From contig NC_134541.1 in assembly GCF_050624435.1 (NCBI RefSeq), positions 6,958,983 through 7,022,982 of the forward strand: a DNA stretch of 64,000 nucleotides. Direction: 5' to 3'. The stretch comes from Tenrec ecaudatus. Lineage: Eukaryota; Chordata; Mammalia; Afrosoricida; Tenrecidae. Position numbers and translations under genes: made by a program. Below the pieces are notes generated by a model. The model was not told where the DNA came from. It did not search any database and saw only the letters and a program-made list of their open reading frames with translations. Below are positions 33,197-44,015 of the stretch, in pieces. Every line of letters starts with the position of its first letter. Position 1 is the first letter of the stretch.

Positions 33197-33539
33197 AATG
33201 GTTATAATCCATTTTGAAGGGAGTTATCTGGGACAGAACTAAGGTGGGATGCATCTTTAGATCCTATTTTCCTGGAGGTGTGATTTAAATCCCTATCCTT
33301 TGTTTTCCTCGGGGGACTGGGTATGCTGAAAGAGAAAAAGCACTCCCCCATCAAAACCTTCCCTTTTGTGTGTGGCCTCTGCTTCTTGTACTGCGTCTAT
33401 AGAAGCAAGAAGACCTGCTTGGACTTTTGGGCATATTTTGACGGTGGACCCTGCATTTGTCTCCCCTCTCCCCAATTTTTGAACTTGTGAATGAACAGCA
33501 CCCACAACCACAGACATTGACTTAAAGTTTTATGCATTC
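33197..33539. other. unassigned sequence
   Basis: No recognised feature; no gene evidence. Confidence 0.35.
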
Positions 33540-33632
33540 TTTAAAAAACTTTAGTAGCTCATCTTATTATGGTTCTTACAGCTCGTATGTCAAGTTCAAC
33601 ATCAATTGTATCAAGCACGTTTGTACATATGT
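33540..33632 (-). mobile_element. LINE 3' terminus, L1-like, short
   Basis: TTCTTACAGCTCG..CAATTGTATCAAGCACG matches the first 90 bases of the reverse LINE copies, then is replaced by a SINE. Confidence 0.65.
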
Positions 33633-33745
33633 TGGGCTTTCTACTCCTGTAAAGAATTAGTCTCTGGAGCTCACAGGGGCAGTTCTGCACTGTCCTATAG
33701 GGTTGCAATGAGTTGGTATTGACTCCATGACAGTGAATTTTTAAA
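33633..33745 (+). repeat. AfroSINE copy, 3' half
   Basis: GGGCTTTCTACTCCTGTAAAG to GAGTTGGTATTGACTCC and T-rich tail; no head. Confidence 0.82.
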
Positions 33746-34170
33746 ATTTGTTTTGGCTGTGGGTAACTTGTGGATTACAAAAGCCTTCATTCTCTCACTT
33801 TCTCATTTTAGAAATAATATGAAGCTATATAGTAATTTTTCCTGTTTAAAATTCAGTGTGAAAGTTATAAGACCGTCCTAAAACAATAACACTACTTCCC
33901 ATCCCTTCCTCTGAGTCTCGTGTGGTTCTGAAGGAAACTGAGAATGAGCTATTTTGCTTTCTGAGCATTTCAGAGGTTAGAACAGGTCCAGGCGCTTTCT
34001 AAGGCTTGTTTAAAAACAATATTTCTATTTGCACTCTTTCTGAATTGCTTCAGAGACTTAAGAGTAGAGGCCAGTTTGCTACTCGGAGTCCATTTGGGCA
34101 TTCACACATTGTGAATGCAATGCAATGGAGTCCAAAGAATGGTAATAGGTAGGATTGCGTCTGTGTAGAA

Positions 34171-34363
34171 CACTGGTTCTCAACCTGTGGGTTGCGACCA
34201 CCTTGGGGATCAAATGACCCTTTCACAGGGGTCACCCGGTTCATAACAGTAGCAAAATAACAGTGGTGAAGAAGCAACTAAAATAATTTTATGGTTTGGG
34301 GGTCACAACAACCTGAGGAACTGTATTAAAGGGTCACAGCCTTAGGAAGGTTGAGAACCGCTG
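34171..34363 (+). mobile_element. SPIN-like hAT MITE, 193 bp
   Basis: CACTGGTTCTCAACC and GGTTGAGAACCGCTG ends, flanks GTGTAGAA/CTGTAGGC (weak 8-bp duplication). Internal GGTCACCCGG..AGCAACTAAAATAA conserved with other copies. Confidence 0.92.
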
Positions 34364-34371
34364 CTGTAGGC

Positions 34372-34845
34372 ACGACTTACTGAGCTTGGGAGTGGAACAG
34401 TAGTTCTGAAGACAATATTAGGCCACTTGACTGGGCAGTCGCAGGAAGCCACAATAGGGTGCAACAGGTAAAGAGGCGCTATTTGCACATTCTTGCTTCA
34501 TCCTGGCCCCAGGCCCACGTCACAATGGCTTGTGAAGCAGGGCTGTGTGCAGTATTCATTTTATTGTGAGGATACATTGTGTTCTTTGCATCTGCAGTCT
34601 AGTGAGGTTGGGGGTGGGAGGCAGAAATGGCTGGCTGCAAATCCAGGTGTGCTTACCTGTGGCTGCCACTGGCTTGGCCCACAGCATCCCTTGCAGGTGT
34701 TGATGCCCCTTTCTGAATCCTCTTGGAGGGAGGGAGCCTCCCCACCTCCTTTCTCAGAAGCAGTTTGGTTTCTTGCGTCTAAAGCTGTCGCTGACTGGGG
34801 CTGAGATTCTCCAGAGCAGAGCCCTTGGGGATTGCACATGGTCAG
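34372..34845. other. unassigned sequence
   Basis: No repeat or exon recognised. Confidence 0.35.
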
Positions 34846-35037
34846 TGCACTCAGCTGTGCACGGAAAGGCTGGAGGTTCATGTCCACTCTACTCAGAGGT
34901 GCCTTGGAAGAAAGGTGTATGGAACTACTTCTGGAAAACTGGTCACAGGAAAACCCCGTGGAGCAAAGTTTTGTTCTGACTCACTCGAGGGTGTCATGAG
35001 TCAGAACCAAGTCAACAGCAACTGGTTTTTGGTTTGC
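34846..35037 (+). repeat. AfroSINE copy, older subtype
   Basis: Body is AGGTGCCTTGGAAGAAAGGT-like rather than the common GGGAGAAAGATGAGGC; tail GTCATGAGTCAGAACC is conserved. Confidence 0.65.
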
Positions 35038-36263
35038 TTTTAAAAATGTTCTTCTCCCCTGAACTAACTACAAGCTTTTCTCTTGTGAAAAAAAAAAATG
35101 TTCTTCTCTGAGAGCTTTAGGAGAAGTCAAGTCTTTGTTGGAAAATGCTCGGAGGGGCGGGAGCTGCTGTTGTTGTTGGGGGCCAGGGTCACCTCAGATG
35201 CAGAGCATAGCCCCCCCTGAGAAGGCTGCGTGGGTGGGAAGACAGCCCAGAAGCAGCAGACCAGCCCCCCTCACTCTGTAGGCAGCTGGTCCTTCAGAAA
35301 AGTGGCTGTCACCTGTCACCTTGCCTCCTCATTCGGCTCAGCTGGAGGCCGAGATGGGATCAAAGAGCTACACAGCAGGAAGCTCTTTGCTGCTTCCCAC
35401 AGGGCCAGGTGTCAGGCTCCCAAGAGCCTAGAATCTCTGGGGGGAGGGGGGGAACAGAGGTGGGGGGGCAGAGGGGGTGAGATCATTTCCCCAAAGCCTG
35501 GCCAGAATTTCTTCAGAAAGTGCACAAAAGCTGGCTGGTTCTTGGGCCGTGCTGAGGGGCTGAGCTTCAGGTGTCCTTAGGTGACAGTGGGGTGAAAGGG
35601 GCCATAGAAATGACCCAGAAACTCCTAGGGCTTCAGAATGCTCATCAGAACCACCAGCTCTTGGGATGACACTGCCAGACTTGGAATGTGTCCATCTTCC
35701 ACTGTAAGGAAAACTCTTACAGAAATGGTGCCCGTCCCAGGAAGCTCCCTGGAGGGGATGCAGTGGTGTTCCTCATCCAGCCTGAGCCTCCCTCTGCAAG
35801 GTTGGGCTGGGAACAGCTTTCTTCAATGTGCTGCCCGATCTGCCTTCCACTAGGGGCCTGCTGCATTCTGGGTTCTGAAGGAAGGGGCCTAGCAGTCAGG
35901 GACCTGTGGGGTCTGTTCATGGGACCACACCTGTTTGGGAGTGAGGCCCCCTGGGGGGGTCAGCGGTCAGATGCTCTGCTGCTAACAGGACTTTGCCTCA
36001 TGAATTCTGTTGCTTTGCTGTTAGGCACGTGCTCACTCAGGATCATTATGTCTTCATGGAAGCAGCCGGCCAATGCAGGGCTTCAAACCCAGTTCAGATC
36101 TCATTGAATCCCTGATGAGAATTTGCAGTCTACCCCAGATTATACAATCTGGATCTATATAAAACTCATCTGGGATCTTGTTAAAATGTGAATCCTGATG
36201 GTTTTCATTTGGGTTGGAAAGGCAAATTCTCAGTGGGGGGTTGGGGGTTGAATCCGAATGAAC
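35038..36263. other. mostly unassigned sequence
   Basis: GC-rich in the middle (35200-35560) with G-runs; a weak SINE-like patch near 35960-35995. No gene evidence despite open frames of 116 and 139 codons. Confidence 0.35.
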
Positions 36264-36405
36264 TGGTTCAAACTCACCCAGTGGCTCTGCAGGAGGAAGT
36301 TCTGGGATCTACCTCTGACAAGGTTTGGACCTAGGAAACCCTGTGGGGCAGCTCTACTCTGTTACATGAGTTCAAATCCACTGGGTGACACCCAACAACT
36401 CATGG
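36264..36405 (+). repeat. AfroSINE copy, diverged
   Basis: GGAAACCCTGTGGGGCAGC block and a tail ending in CAACAACTC. Confidence 0.65.
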
Positions 36406-36693
36406 GTCCACCCCCAGAGCTGGGGAGGGAAGAGGGAGCAGAACTGGAGGTAGACAGCAGTGCAGTTACAGTGGGCTGCCCTGGATGGGGCAAGGAGCCT
36501 GGTTTACACACAGCATAGACCAGTCATCTTATGTGAGACCTCCCCCAAGCTCAGCCCCAGCGAAAGACTCAGCTGCTTTCTGTGGACCACCACACTCCCA
36601 AGCAAGGGAGGGGACCTGGCCAGCACAGCACAGCCACACTCCGCCACAGCCCTTGTCCATGTGTCTAAGTCATCCAAGTGTAAGAGACCACAC

Positions 36694-37071
36694 TGTCAAG
36701 GTGAGAGTGAGGTACAGGGAGACAGACAGCCATAACTGATAGGACGAAGGAGAGCAGAAACAGAAATCGCTTTCTTAGGGGGAGCTCCTAGACGAGGTTC
36801 CATGACCTAGGCCAATAGGTCAGGGAAGTCGTGTTCAGCAGCTGGGGGTGAGGGTTTTTAAAGGGGTGGTGAGGAATGTATGGCAATTATGGTGATTAGC
36901 ATATGGGGTCTAGAAACTCCTAGAATTGCTTGTTGACTCCTTGCGGCTTTCTTTGAACCCAGAGCATCTGGTTTCACTGGTTATCTTATCTGGCACCATC
37001 TGCTGCTGACCTTCTGGGACATGCAGGGCAGCAAGTACAGGGCCCTGACCTGCTTCAGTTTAGTCCAAACA
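36694..37071 (-). mobile_element. 3' LTR of the class I ERV
   Basis: 378 bp. Minus strand starts TGTTTGGACTAAAC and ends CACCTTGACA. Aligns with 42187-42473 throughout but carries about 105 extra bases (near 36863-36975). TATA-like TTTAAAAACC is near 36855. Confidence 0.82.
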
Positions 37072-37259
37072 TTACAATCTTTTTTAGAGATTAAAGGGGA
37101 ATGTAGAGATATGATCTGGCTACTTCCTGCTGATAAGGGGCAATAGGGGTGGGGAAGGGAAATCCATGGGCTGTAATAGTCTGGACCAACATTGGCAGGT
37201 AGGGGGCTGTAAGGATGTAACAAGAGTTGGTTAGTAGTTAGATTGGATATGTCTTTCAT

Positions 37260-37620
37260 TCATTCTTGAAGGAATTTAAAAGGACAAAGTCAAAAGTAAC
37301 AGCAAGCAAATTACTACCAGGGGCCCTACCAGGGGCATGACATAATGGGGTTTGGGAACCAGGAGGTGGTCTCTGCGTTGCCCCAGTGGCGACTTTTGGT
37401 CTCTTCGGCCATGATTTTTAACACTTTAACATTTTGCTCAACCACTCCCGACTCATTAATTTGGTAGCAACACCTTTTCCTAGAAACATGCACACACCTC
37501 TCTTGTCAGCTGTTACCAGGTCCAATGCACAACGGTTCTGAAGGTTTACCTGTGCCAGGGACATAAGCTGTCGCTTTGAGGTGAGAGACTGAGGTGGAAT
37601 CTATGACTAGCTTGAGTTGT
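37260..37620 (-). pseudogene. ERV env transmembrane-subunit remnant
   Basis: The minus strand shows, in shifted frames, a region resembling the heptad/immunosuppressive domain of gammaretroviral TM proteins (about 37490-37550), the cysteine loop region just after it, and a hydrophobic anchor near 37270-37350. Stops and frameshifts mean no product can be made. Confidence 0.6.
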
Positions 37621-37899
37621 TTGTTAAAGTTTGTGTTTGGAGCATTCTGTGCTCTAATGCTCTACTAGAACTCTCTGCCGCTGCCAGAGAGGAGGCAGAA
37701 CTAAGGTTTACTAGGGCAGGTAGGAATACAGCTATGCTTTGCCTTACTAGTCCTGATTTATTACCATGATAACAGCACTTGAGCTGTCCCTGCAGGGAGG
37801 CTAGAGAAACTGGGATGGATTAGGAATGTTGCTCTTCTTGACCTTTGGGTGGGAGTAAATATGCCAATTCATATTGACCATGTAGGATGAGCTGAGGAG

Positions 37900-38480
37900 C
37901 TACATGGAGTAACTGGAAAACAAGGTCCTTCTTTGGAAAAATTTACACATTTACTTGTTTGCTTAGCTAAAGTTGGTGGTTGGATGTTCTTTTTGACCTA
38001 GCGTCTATCTAGGCCTGAATAGATAATAGCGGAGATAAGGGTGCCTTGGAGGGAGAGAGAAGTTGGGCCGTGTTTGCTTTTGAACTGTTTTAGGTGGGGC
38101 TGCGGGTAAAGGCAAATTAATGTTGACAAGCTGGGTTAAGGGGGATGGTGAAAAGGTATAATGGAGGGGGGAATGTGGGACAAAAGAGTATAGGGGTCAG
38201 GAACTACCCAGTGTATGGGGGTAACAGCTTTGTTAATAAGGCACAGATCCTGGACCAAGCGATCAGTACCACTTGGTTTCTTACTGGTCAGATTGGAGTG
38301 TTGCAGGGAAAGTGGGTGGAAGGAATGAGGTTGCTAGAAAGGAGGCATTGTATGACGGGTTAACATCGGGAAGCAATGGGGTCTGTAGGGCCAGTTCTTC
38401 CAGGTCGGGTGAAAGAAGGGGAAGGGACAGAGGTGCTGTGAGACCAAAAGTAAGGTGTAAGGAGGTTCCTAACTAATTTA
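37900..38480 (-). pseudogene. ERV pol remnant (reverse transcriptase N-terminal part)
   Basis: Broken frames contain the RT entry segment (a VQDL..IN-like stretch followed by a P-rich PNPYTLLS-like stretch). The catalytic YXDD region and everything to integrase is missing; env sequence follows. Confidence 0.6.
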
Positions 38481-38485
38481 AAATG

Positions 38486-38973
38486 TGTCGTCCCAATGTT
38501 AGATTGGGGGATGCAATGCGAGCTCACCTTGGGCGCACGAAGAATTACGACCAGTTGAGATGCAAACACGGCAAAAGGAGTTTTATTTTTCTAGCTCGAG
38601 CTAGGGCTTTTTTCCCTCCACTGCCCAGCGCAGTGGGGACCCAGCGTCCAAAGGGAATCAGCCCCGAGTTCTTTGTTCTCCAGGCTTTTATAGGGTTAGG
38701 GGGCAAGGGGCAGTCCAGGGTTATTATTCTTTAAATTGATTGGAGAATATTTCTGGTGCCAGTCTTGTCCGGCAGTGACTGGTCAGTAGGGTCGCGTGTG
38801 TCCTCCCGATTGGTCTGCTGACGGTGGGTGGTCGCCTGTTGGACACTGTGTCCCATTGGTCAGCGTGAGTCAGGTTACATCAGGCGGTGGTTTACGTCTG
38901 TTCCTGAAACTGAACCTTGGGCCTTTTCCAAGAAACCGAAACTTAGGCCAACCTCAAACTTTAGTTTTCCACA
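38486..38973 (-). mobile_element. second, unrelated LTR inserted in the ERV pol region
   Basis: 488 bp. Minus strand starts TGTGGAAAACTAAAG, with TATA box TATAAAAGCC (near 38692), AATAAA (near 38582), and end ATTGGGACGACA. Not alignable to the host LTRs. Protease lies on one side and RT on the other, so it interrupts one element. I see no target duplication at its edges. Confidence 0.85.
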
Positions 38974-39044
38974 GCCTATTCAAGTTCTAACCCAGTTGAA
39001 CTATACCTTGCCCCACACCCACAGAGGGACCAGGCACGAAAGGT

Positions 39045-39295
39045 TTACAAGAAAGGAATGAGTAAAGGGCTAGGACACCTGGGGCAGGTAGGCTTGCCAT
39101 CCATATCCATGACCGAGATTGAGGAAGGACTGCCTAGCCCTGAAAATGAGGGCAGGTCAGAAAAGATAGCTTCTGTATAAGAAGGAAATTTACTCACCCA
39201 ATACCTTGAACAGTACCTCAGACTTGGCGAGGGTGATGCGGGTCCAGTAAGGGTCTCCTTAGCCTTTGGCCAATCCCAGCAGGGCCAACAGCAGG
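39045..39295 (-). pseudogene. ERV protease remnant
   Basis: A short frame contains a fragment resembling the C-terminal half of a retroviral aspartic protease (a CP.PLL-type segment). The catalytic DTG motif is not visible in an intact frame. Confidence 0.5.
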
Positions 39296-39655
39296 TCAGG
39301 AATTTGAAGGACAGTTCCCCCCACGTGGAGATGCAAAGGGCCTGTCGCTTTTCCAAGGACAGTCGGACTTCCAGTGTCCGCTTTGACCAAATGCTGGGCA
39401 GGGTTTGGTTGGAGCTCTAGGCCTGGGGCACTTCTGTGACCAGTGCCCTTCTCCGCATTTGAGAAGCAGGCACCAGGTGGCTGTCGTTGTTCCCATACAA
39501 CCTTGCCCCACGCTGCCCTTCTGGGCCATCGGGGGATCGCCGGCCGCAGGGCCTGCTACTAAGGCTTGGGTTTGAAAATTTACCTTCTGCCGGAACCAGG
39601 CTTCACGGACTGACTCTGCCTGCTCCTCAAGGCTGTTAAAAACCTTAAATGCCAT
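39296..39655 (-). pseudogene. ERV gag nucleocapsid remnant
   Basis: A 119-codon frame carries two degraded zinc knuckles: one reads KCGEGHWSQKC and has lost spacing; the other is CPAFGQSGHWKSDC, where the second cysteine is Phe. Neither is a canonical CX2CX4HX4C. Confidence 0.75.
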
Positions 39656-39873
39656 ATTCGCTAAATCTCAGACCGGGGTTTGAGGGCCTTTCTTGCGCTT
39701 TTTTAAGCTTTTAATGTTAAGCAGCTTTAAAAGGTGGCTGGATTGTGGTCAGGCTTTTGAGTGATCGTAAGTTTATTACAATTGACTTCTATATGGGAAA
39801 TGGCCTGAAGCAAGCCAGGACACACTGAAGCATTTTATCACAGCAGGCACCCCTGTCCCTGCCTCCTTGGTTG

Positions 39874-40173
39874 TTAATTTGATAACTCTAACCAGGTTTT
39901 TGTCTGGGAACTGCCTAGGTCAGGGTTGGTCAAATGAACCTGGTCGGCGTGCTGCTGAACAGCGAGAAAAATGCATTCCTTCTTATCCGCGGTTAGGGTA
40001 GAGGAAAGGATGACACAAATATCATGCCAGGATAGGTTACAAGCTTGAGTTAAATATGAAAACTCCTTAATACAGGTGGTGGGGTCATTAGAAAAAGAGC
40101 CTGGATGCGTTTCAATCTGAGGTAAATCAGTAAGAGAAGGGAACATGAACCTGACCACTCTCAGCCCGGCCAC
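39874..40173 (-). pseudogene. ERV gag capsid remnant
   Basis: A 99-codon frame resembles the N-terminal domain of gammaretroviral capsid (PQIE..PGSFSNDP and LTQACNLSWHDI segments). The rest of capsid up to nucleocapsid is out of frame. Confidence 0.75.
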
Positions 40174-40179
40174 TTTCCG

Positions 40180-41320
40180 GAGTGGACAGAGGAGAGGGGG
40201 TTTCTGAGATCCAGTGTGCTGGCTACCTGGCGAGGCAAGTGCAGTCTCAGGTTCCTCCAGCGAGGCAAGTGGATCGGGAGAAGAGGACGTGGGGGCTCCA
40301 AGTGGCCAGGGGGGTGAGGAGGAGGGGAGACAAGGTGCTCAGGTAGGTCTGAAAAAATAGACACCAGAAGGGGTGCAGAAGCAGGAGAGGAGGAATTTTC
40401 TTTAGTCAAGAGGACTTGGGAAGGGGAGCACGAAATACAGAGAAAGGGACGGGAGTGCTGAGAAAAGGCAGCCTGGACGTACAGAATCTCAGACTATTTG
40501 TGAGTTTACTGGCAGAAAATGTTGAGATTTCAGAGGATACTGAAATAAAAAGTGTGGCAGGTGATTAAAATTGTTACTTCCTGGAGCTTTCTGACCCCTT
40601 CCTCTTGCTGGTCTCAGGGGAGCAACCATGGATTTGCAGTTTCTCTATCTGGGAGAGGTCTGTCAGAGGCTGCGGGTGTTGGCTCAGAGGAGACTGAGCA
40701 GAGAGGGAGCCAGGAAGGGGAGAGAGGAGAAACTTCAGGGGGTCTTAGAGGTCTGGCTCTGAGGAGGGGATGGGTGTTGGGGGTGCAGTCGCCTCAGCCT
40801 TTGGGAGTTGAGGGGGTAGCGGAGGGAGGTAATGGTGAGAGACACCTAGAATATGGAGGAGGCCTAACTGGGGGCACAGACAAGGAGTCAGGGGGTTCAG
40901 AGAAAGATGAGGGGGAGTACTGTCAGGGGCCTGATTAAGAGAATGTTTGACGAAGAGATCTTGAGCAGGGTGACAGGTAGTAGAGAGGGAAGGGAGCAAA
41001 GAGAGAAAAAGACCTGAACATATGGGACTTCTGATTATTTGTGAGTTTGTTGATAAAAATTGTTGAGGTTGCGGAGTATGTTAAAATCAAAAGTGCTATT
41101 TTCTGGCTAGCACGACTCATTGTCCAATTGGTATTGAGGCCAAACTTGGTTACGGAAAAAGACCAGGCGTTTGAGGCGGAGATCAGGAGCCAAACCCAAT
41201 TCAGTAAGGTTGGCAGTAGGCACCTCAAAGGACTGTCGTTGGGGGGTTGGGACAGAGGACTTAACTGCAGGGGGTACAGACAGAGAAGGGCGTTCCCTGG
41301 TCCTGTTCACACCCGTTAGT
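40180..41320 (-). pseudogene. ERV gag matrix/p12 remnant with internal duplication
   Basis: A proline-rich segment (p12-like) and a matrix-like segment (VWPQYQLDNES near 41110-41150). Blocks at 40440-40560 and 40980-41100 are similar to each other in order, so this part of gag is present twice with a period of about 540 bases. Confidence 0.6.
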
Positions 41321-42001
41321 CAGAAAGCGGTCCAGTAACCCCGAGGGCATCCTGATCAGAGTTAGGGACCCAGGGGAGAGTCCTGGACTCTCCGAAACAG
41401 GAAGTTTCCCTGGCGCAGGCCTGCGGCTTTTGTCCAGCAGGCAGGGACCTTGGATCAGAGAGAGACACAATGGAAGCTGAGGAGGGAGGGGGGGCCCTGG
41501 CTTTATGGATGGTAAAAATGGAGGTTTGTCAGGGGCCTTTGTTCAGGTTGAGAGGAAGGGGAAGCAGAGCATTTTAGAGAAAGCACCGCAGAGCCGCAAA
41601 TGCAAAACACACACACAGGTAGAAAAGGCTCAGACACACCCTCTGCGTTCCAGTCCAGGCAGGCGGTGCAGTGACTAGCAGACCTAGTGCTAGGAGTCCT
41701 GCTATCAGCAGGAATCCCAGGAGGCAAACACAGAGACAAAAGACTGGAGGCCACATGAGAGGAGATAGACACAGAGAAACTGACTTTTTCATCGCATCCC
41801 TTTCTGGGAAAGGCAGTTCTTTGCGGCTCCTCTTGGTACTAGGGTTGCAGGATAAACCCCCGCAGCGGCGCCATGCTCAGCTTCCTAGTGTACTTGTTTT
41901 CCAGGGCTTTCAGCTAGTTAGCCTCCCACGGACCCTAAGTTCCCGTATGACTTTGCTGGTCCTCAATGTTCAGAGTGATAAACAAGACAAACGAGACAGA
42001 A

Positions 42002-42004
<3 letters not shown>
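41321..42004. other. ERV leader and degraded gag 5' part
   Basis: Between the CA tract and matrix; a 204-codon plus-strand frame here is antisense to the provirus and has no homology I recognise. Confidence 0.45.

Positions 42005-42048
<44 letters not shown>
42005..42048. repeat. (CA)n microsatellite in the ERV leader
   Basis: About 22 units between the primer-binding site and gag. Confidence 0.97.
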
Positions 42049-42049
<1 letters not shown>

Positions 42050-42164
42050 TACTGTCCAGAAGTCGCTTGTTCAGACAGGCTCCGGAGGTTCGAGAGGAGA
42101 GGAGGGGTGGGCTGCGTCCCAGCCGAAGCAGGACCGGGACAGCATGGAGCCTGTGTCTCTACCT

Positions 42165-42184
42165 CTCCCGGGCTTCGGGCACTA
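42165..42184 (-). other. ERV primer-binding site
   Basis: Minus strand, 2-3 bases past the 5' LTR, reads TAGTGCCCGAAGCCCGGGAG. It resembles a tRNA 3' end, closest to a tRNA-Phe type (TGGTGCCGAAACCCGGGA) with an extra base. The tRNA assignment is tentative. Confidence 0.6.
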
Positions 42185-42186
42185 AA

Positions 42187-42473
42187 TGTAAAGGTGAAAG
42201 AGGTACAGGGAGACAGACAGACATAACTACAGGACAAGGGAGAGCAGAAACAGAAATCGCTTTCTTAGGGGGAGCTCCCAGATGAGGTTCCATGACCTAG
42301 GCCAACAGGTCAGTGAAGTCCTGCTCAGCAGCTGGGGGCGCGGGTTTTAAAAGTTTCACTGGTTATCTTATCTGGCGGTTATCTATCTGGTGCCCTCTGC
42401 TGCTGACCTTCTGGGACATGCAGGGAAGCATGTGCAGGGCCCTGACCTGCTTCAGCTTAGTCCAAACCCCCAC
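42187..42473 (-). mobile_element. 5' LTR of the class I ERV, internally deleted
   Basis: Aligns with the 3' LTR from GTACCTC to AGTCCAAA but lacks about 105 bases just beside the TTTTAAAA box. The minus-strand end CACCTTTACA abuts the primer-binding site. Confidence 0.82.
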
Positions 42474-42475
42474 AC

Positions 42476-42769
42476 GTGGGGAATCAGTGTCCTCAGGCAC
42501 ATTGGCGAATTGGGCAGATTCGGAAATGGCATCAATTGTCAAAGCTGCTTAAATATCCTCACCGATTTTCTGCCTGCTGAATTGTCAGCTACTGATGGCA
42601 GGCGCCTTGCAATCTCCAACTATGTCGCCAGGGGGTTATTTATTTCTACTTGCCATTGTTCGGGTTTTTCGGCTCCCGAGTTTGGATGCTCTGCTGTCAG
42701 GCCCGTGAACTAGGTAGCCAGAATAGGGACTAAGGGGGGGCGGGGTTGTCTCCCCAAATGCCTGCCATG
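42476..42769. other. unassigned sequence
   Basis: No recognised feature between the ERV and the next LTR. Confidence 0.35.
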
Positions 42770-43370
42770 CCGCAGTAACAGAGCTGGAAAGAAATCAGGC
42801 ACACATTCGACACCTATGGAAAAAATCCAAACTGAGCACATGCAGACTAAGCCTCCTAGGCCCCGGGACACCAACATGGGCACACCTACCATAGGGACCA
42901 GCGATGCCATCCCACAGGGAGGCCTAACTAAGCCAATATGGTCAGCCAGTACCCTCAACCATGCCTCCCAGCTAGAGGGCATAAATACAGGCCGCCGACA
43001 GGCCACCCCTTTTTGTCCTCTCTTATCCTGATTTCCTCTGCAGGCGGAGCGTGGGAGGCTCTCCTGCCACCTCTTGGGCCCTGGGAGCTCCCACTCAGGC
43101 CTCCCTCTTGACTGCTGGGATCCCCTACTTCCGCAAGCGTGGTTTCCTGCTCCTGTTCCTGTATTCTTTCCACGTAGTTTTTCTGTGTTCAGCTGGGGGA
43201 TTGCGCGTGGTGCGGCAAGCCTCCTGCGCGGCCTTATACACTTTCCAGAAACAGGAAAACAGGAAACTCCCCTTTCCCTCATAAAGTCACGTGGATTACA
43301 AACGGGTCTGCCCCAAAGCAAGACCCTCGGTACCTCAATCCGGGAACGTAACACATGCACATTCCAGATG
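42770..43370 (+). mobile_element. ERV1-type LTR, related to 8530-8905
   Basis: CAGTACCCTCAACCATGC and TCCCAGCTAGAGG parallel the 8.6 kb copy. 'GCATAAATACAGGCCGCC' gives a TATA-like box and is followed by a T/C-rich stretch. The minus-strand 226-codon frame over it is a shadow. Confidence 0.55.
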
Positions 43371-43487
43371 GCTGTGTGTCCCGGCAGCACCTGAGAGCAC
43401 GTGTGCAGTGGAGTGTGCAGGTACGGAATGTCCGGAGCACGTGACTGCAGCAGACATCTGTGCCTCCTTTAACCGCTCTCCCAAGAG

Positions 43488-43600
43488 CAATCTTTCTGTG
43501 CTCTGTGCATGGGAACCAGAAATTGGGGTATGGGCGTATGTGCAATCTTCCTGTGCTGTGTTCACCGGGAACCAGAAATTGGTGTGTATGTGTGTGTGTG
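43488..43600. repeat. 55-bp tandem duplication, two units
   Basis: CAATCTTTCTGTG..GGGAACCAGAAATTGG is followed at +55 by CAATCTTCCTGTG..GGGAACCAGAAATTGG. The second unit runs into a (GT)n-like tract. Confidence 0.85.
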
Positions 43601-43840
43601 AGAGAGGGTTAGGAGGTGGGTATTTAAAATGCTAGAAAAAAAAGGTTAACAGTTACAACCAGAAGAGATGAACTAGTTCTGAGGATTTGACAAGGTTTCT
43701 CTAAAGTCTTTATTTATTTTACTTCGTGGAAAGGATCTGCAAATGGTAGACACAGCCCTGGCAGCATTCTCTTACTGACAAAGAGCTTAAATTCACACCC
43801 TTTAGCCTCTTTCAGAAAGGAGTGCTGGAAGTTAATAGCA

Positions 43841-44015
43841 AAGTGCCCGGCTGTCAACCAAAAGGTGGGCGGTTCAACTTATGACCCCATGGGAGAAATA
43901 TCACCTGGCGATGTGCTCCTGTCAAGACAACAGAGGAGGTGACCCTATGGGGGCAGCTCCGCTTTGTCCTGTATGGTTGCCATGAGTCAGAATCGAATGG
44001 CAGCACCCGGCAGCA
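43841..44015 (+). repeat. AfroSINE copy
   Basis: CTGTCAACCAAAAGGTGGGCG head side, tail GCCATGAGTCAGAATCGAATGG. Confidence 0.78.

Larger units (their letters stand above)
36690..42475 (-). mobile_element. class I (gammaretrovirus-like) endogenous retrovirus, defective
   Basis: Order on the minus strand: 5' LTR, primer-binding site, gag remnants, protease remnant, a foreign LTR, a reverse-transcriptase remnant, an env transmembrane remnant, 3' LTR. All frames are broken by stops and shifts, most of pol is deleted, and the surface part of env is not recognisable. Class I is inferred from capsid, matrix and env-TM resemblance. Four-base ACAC occurs at 36690-36693 and 42472-42475 and could be the target duplication, but the LTR edge there is not a clean TG/CA. 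Confidence 0.85.

Noticed and set aside
39045..41320. Possible domesticated gag or gag-pro gene
   Set aside because: Frames are short, shifted and stop-interrupted, zinc knuckles have lost key residues, and there is no intact start-to-domain frame.
42710..43390. 226-codon minus-strand frame
   Set aside because: Lies over an LTR-like region on the opposite strand; composition is low-information and no retroviral domain is present.
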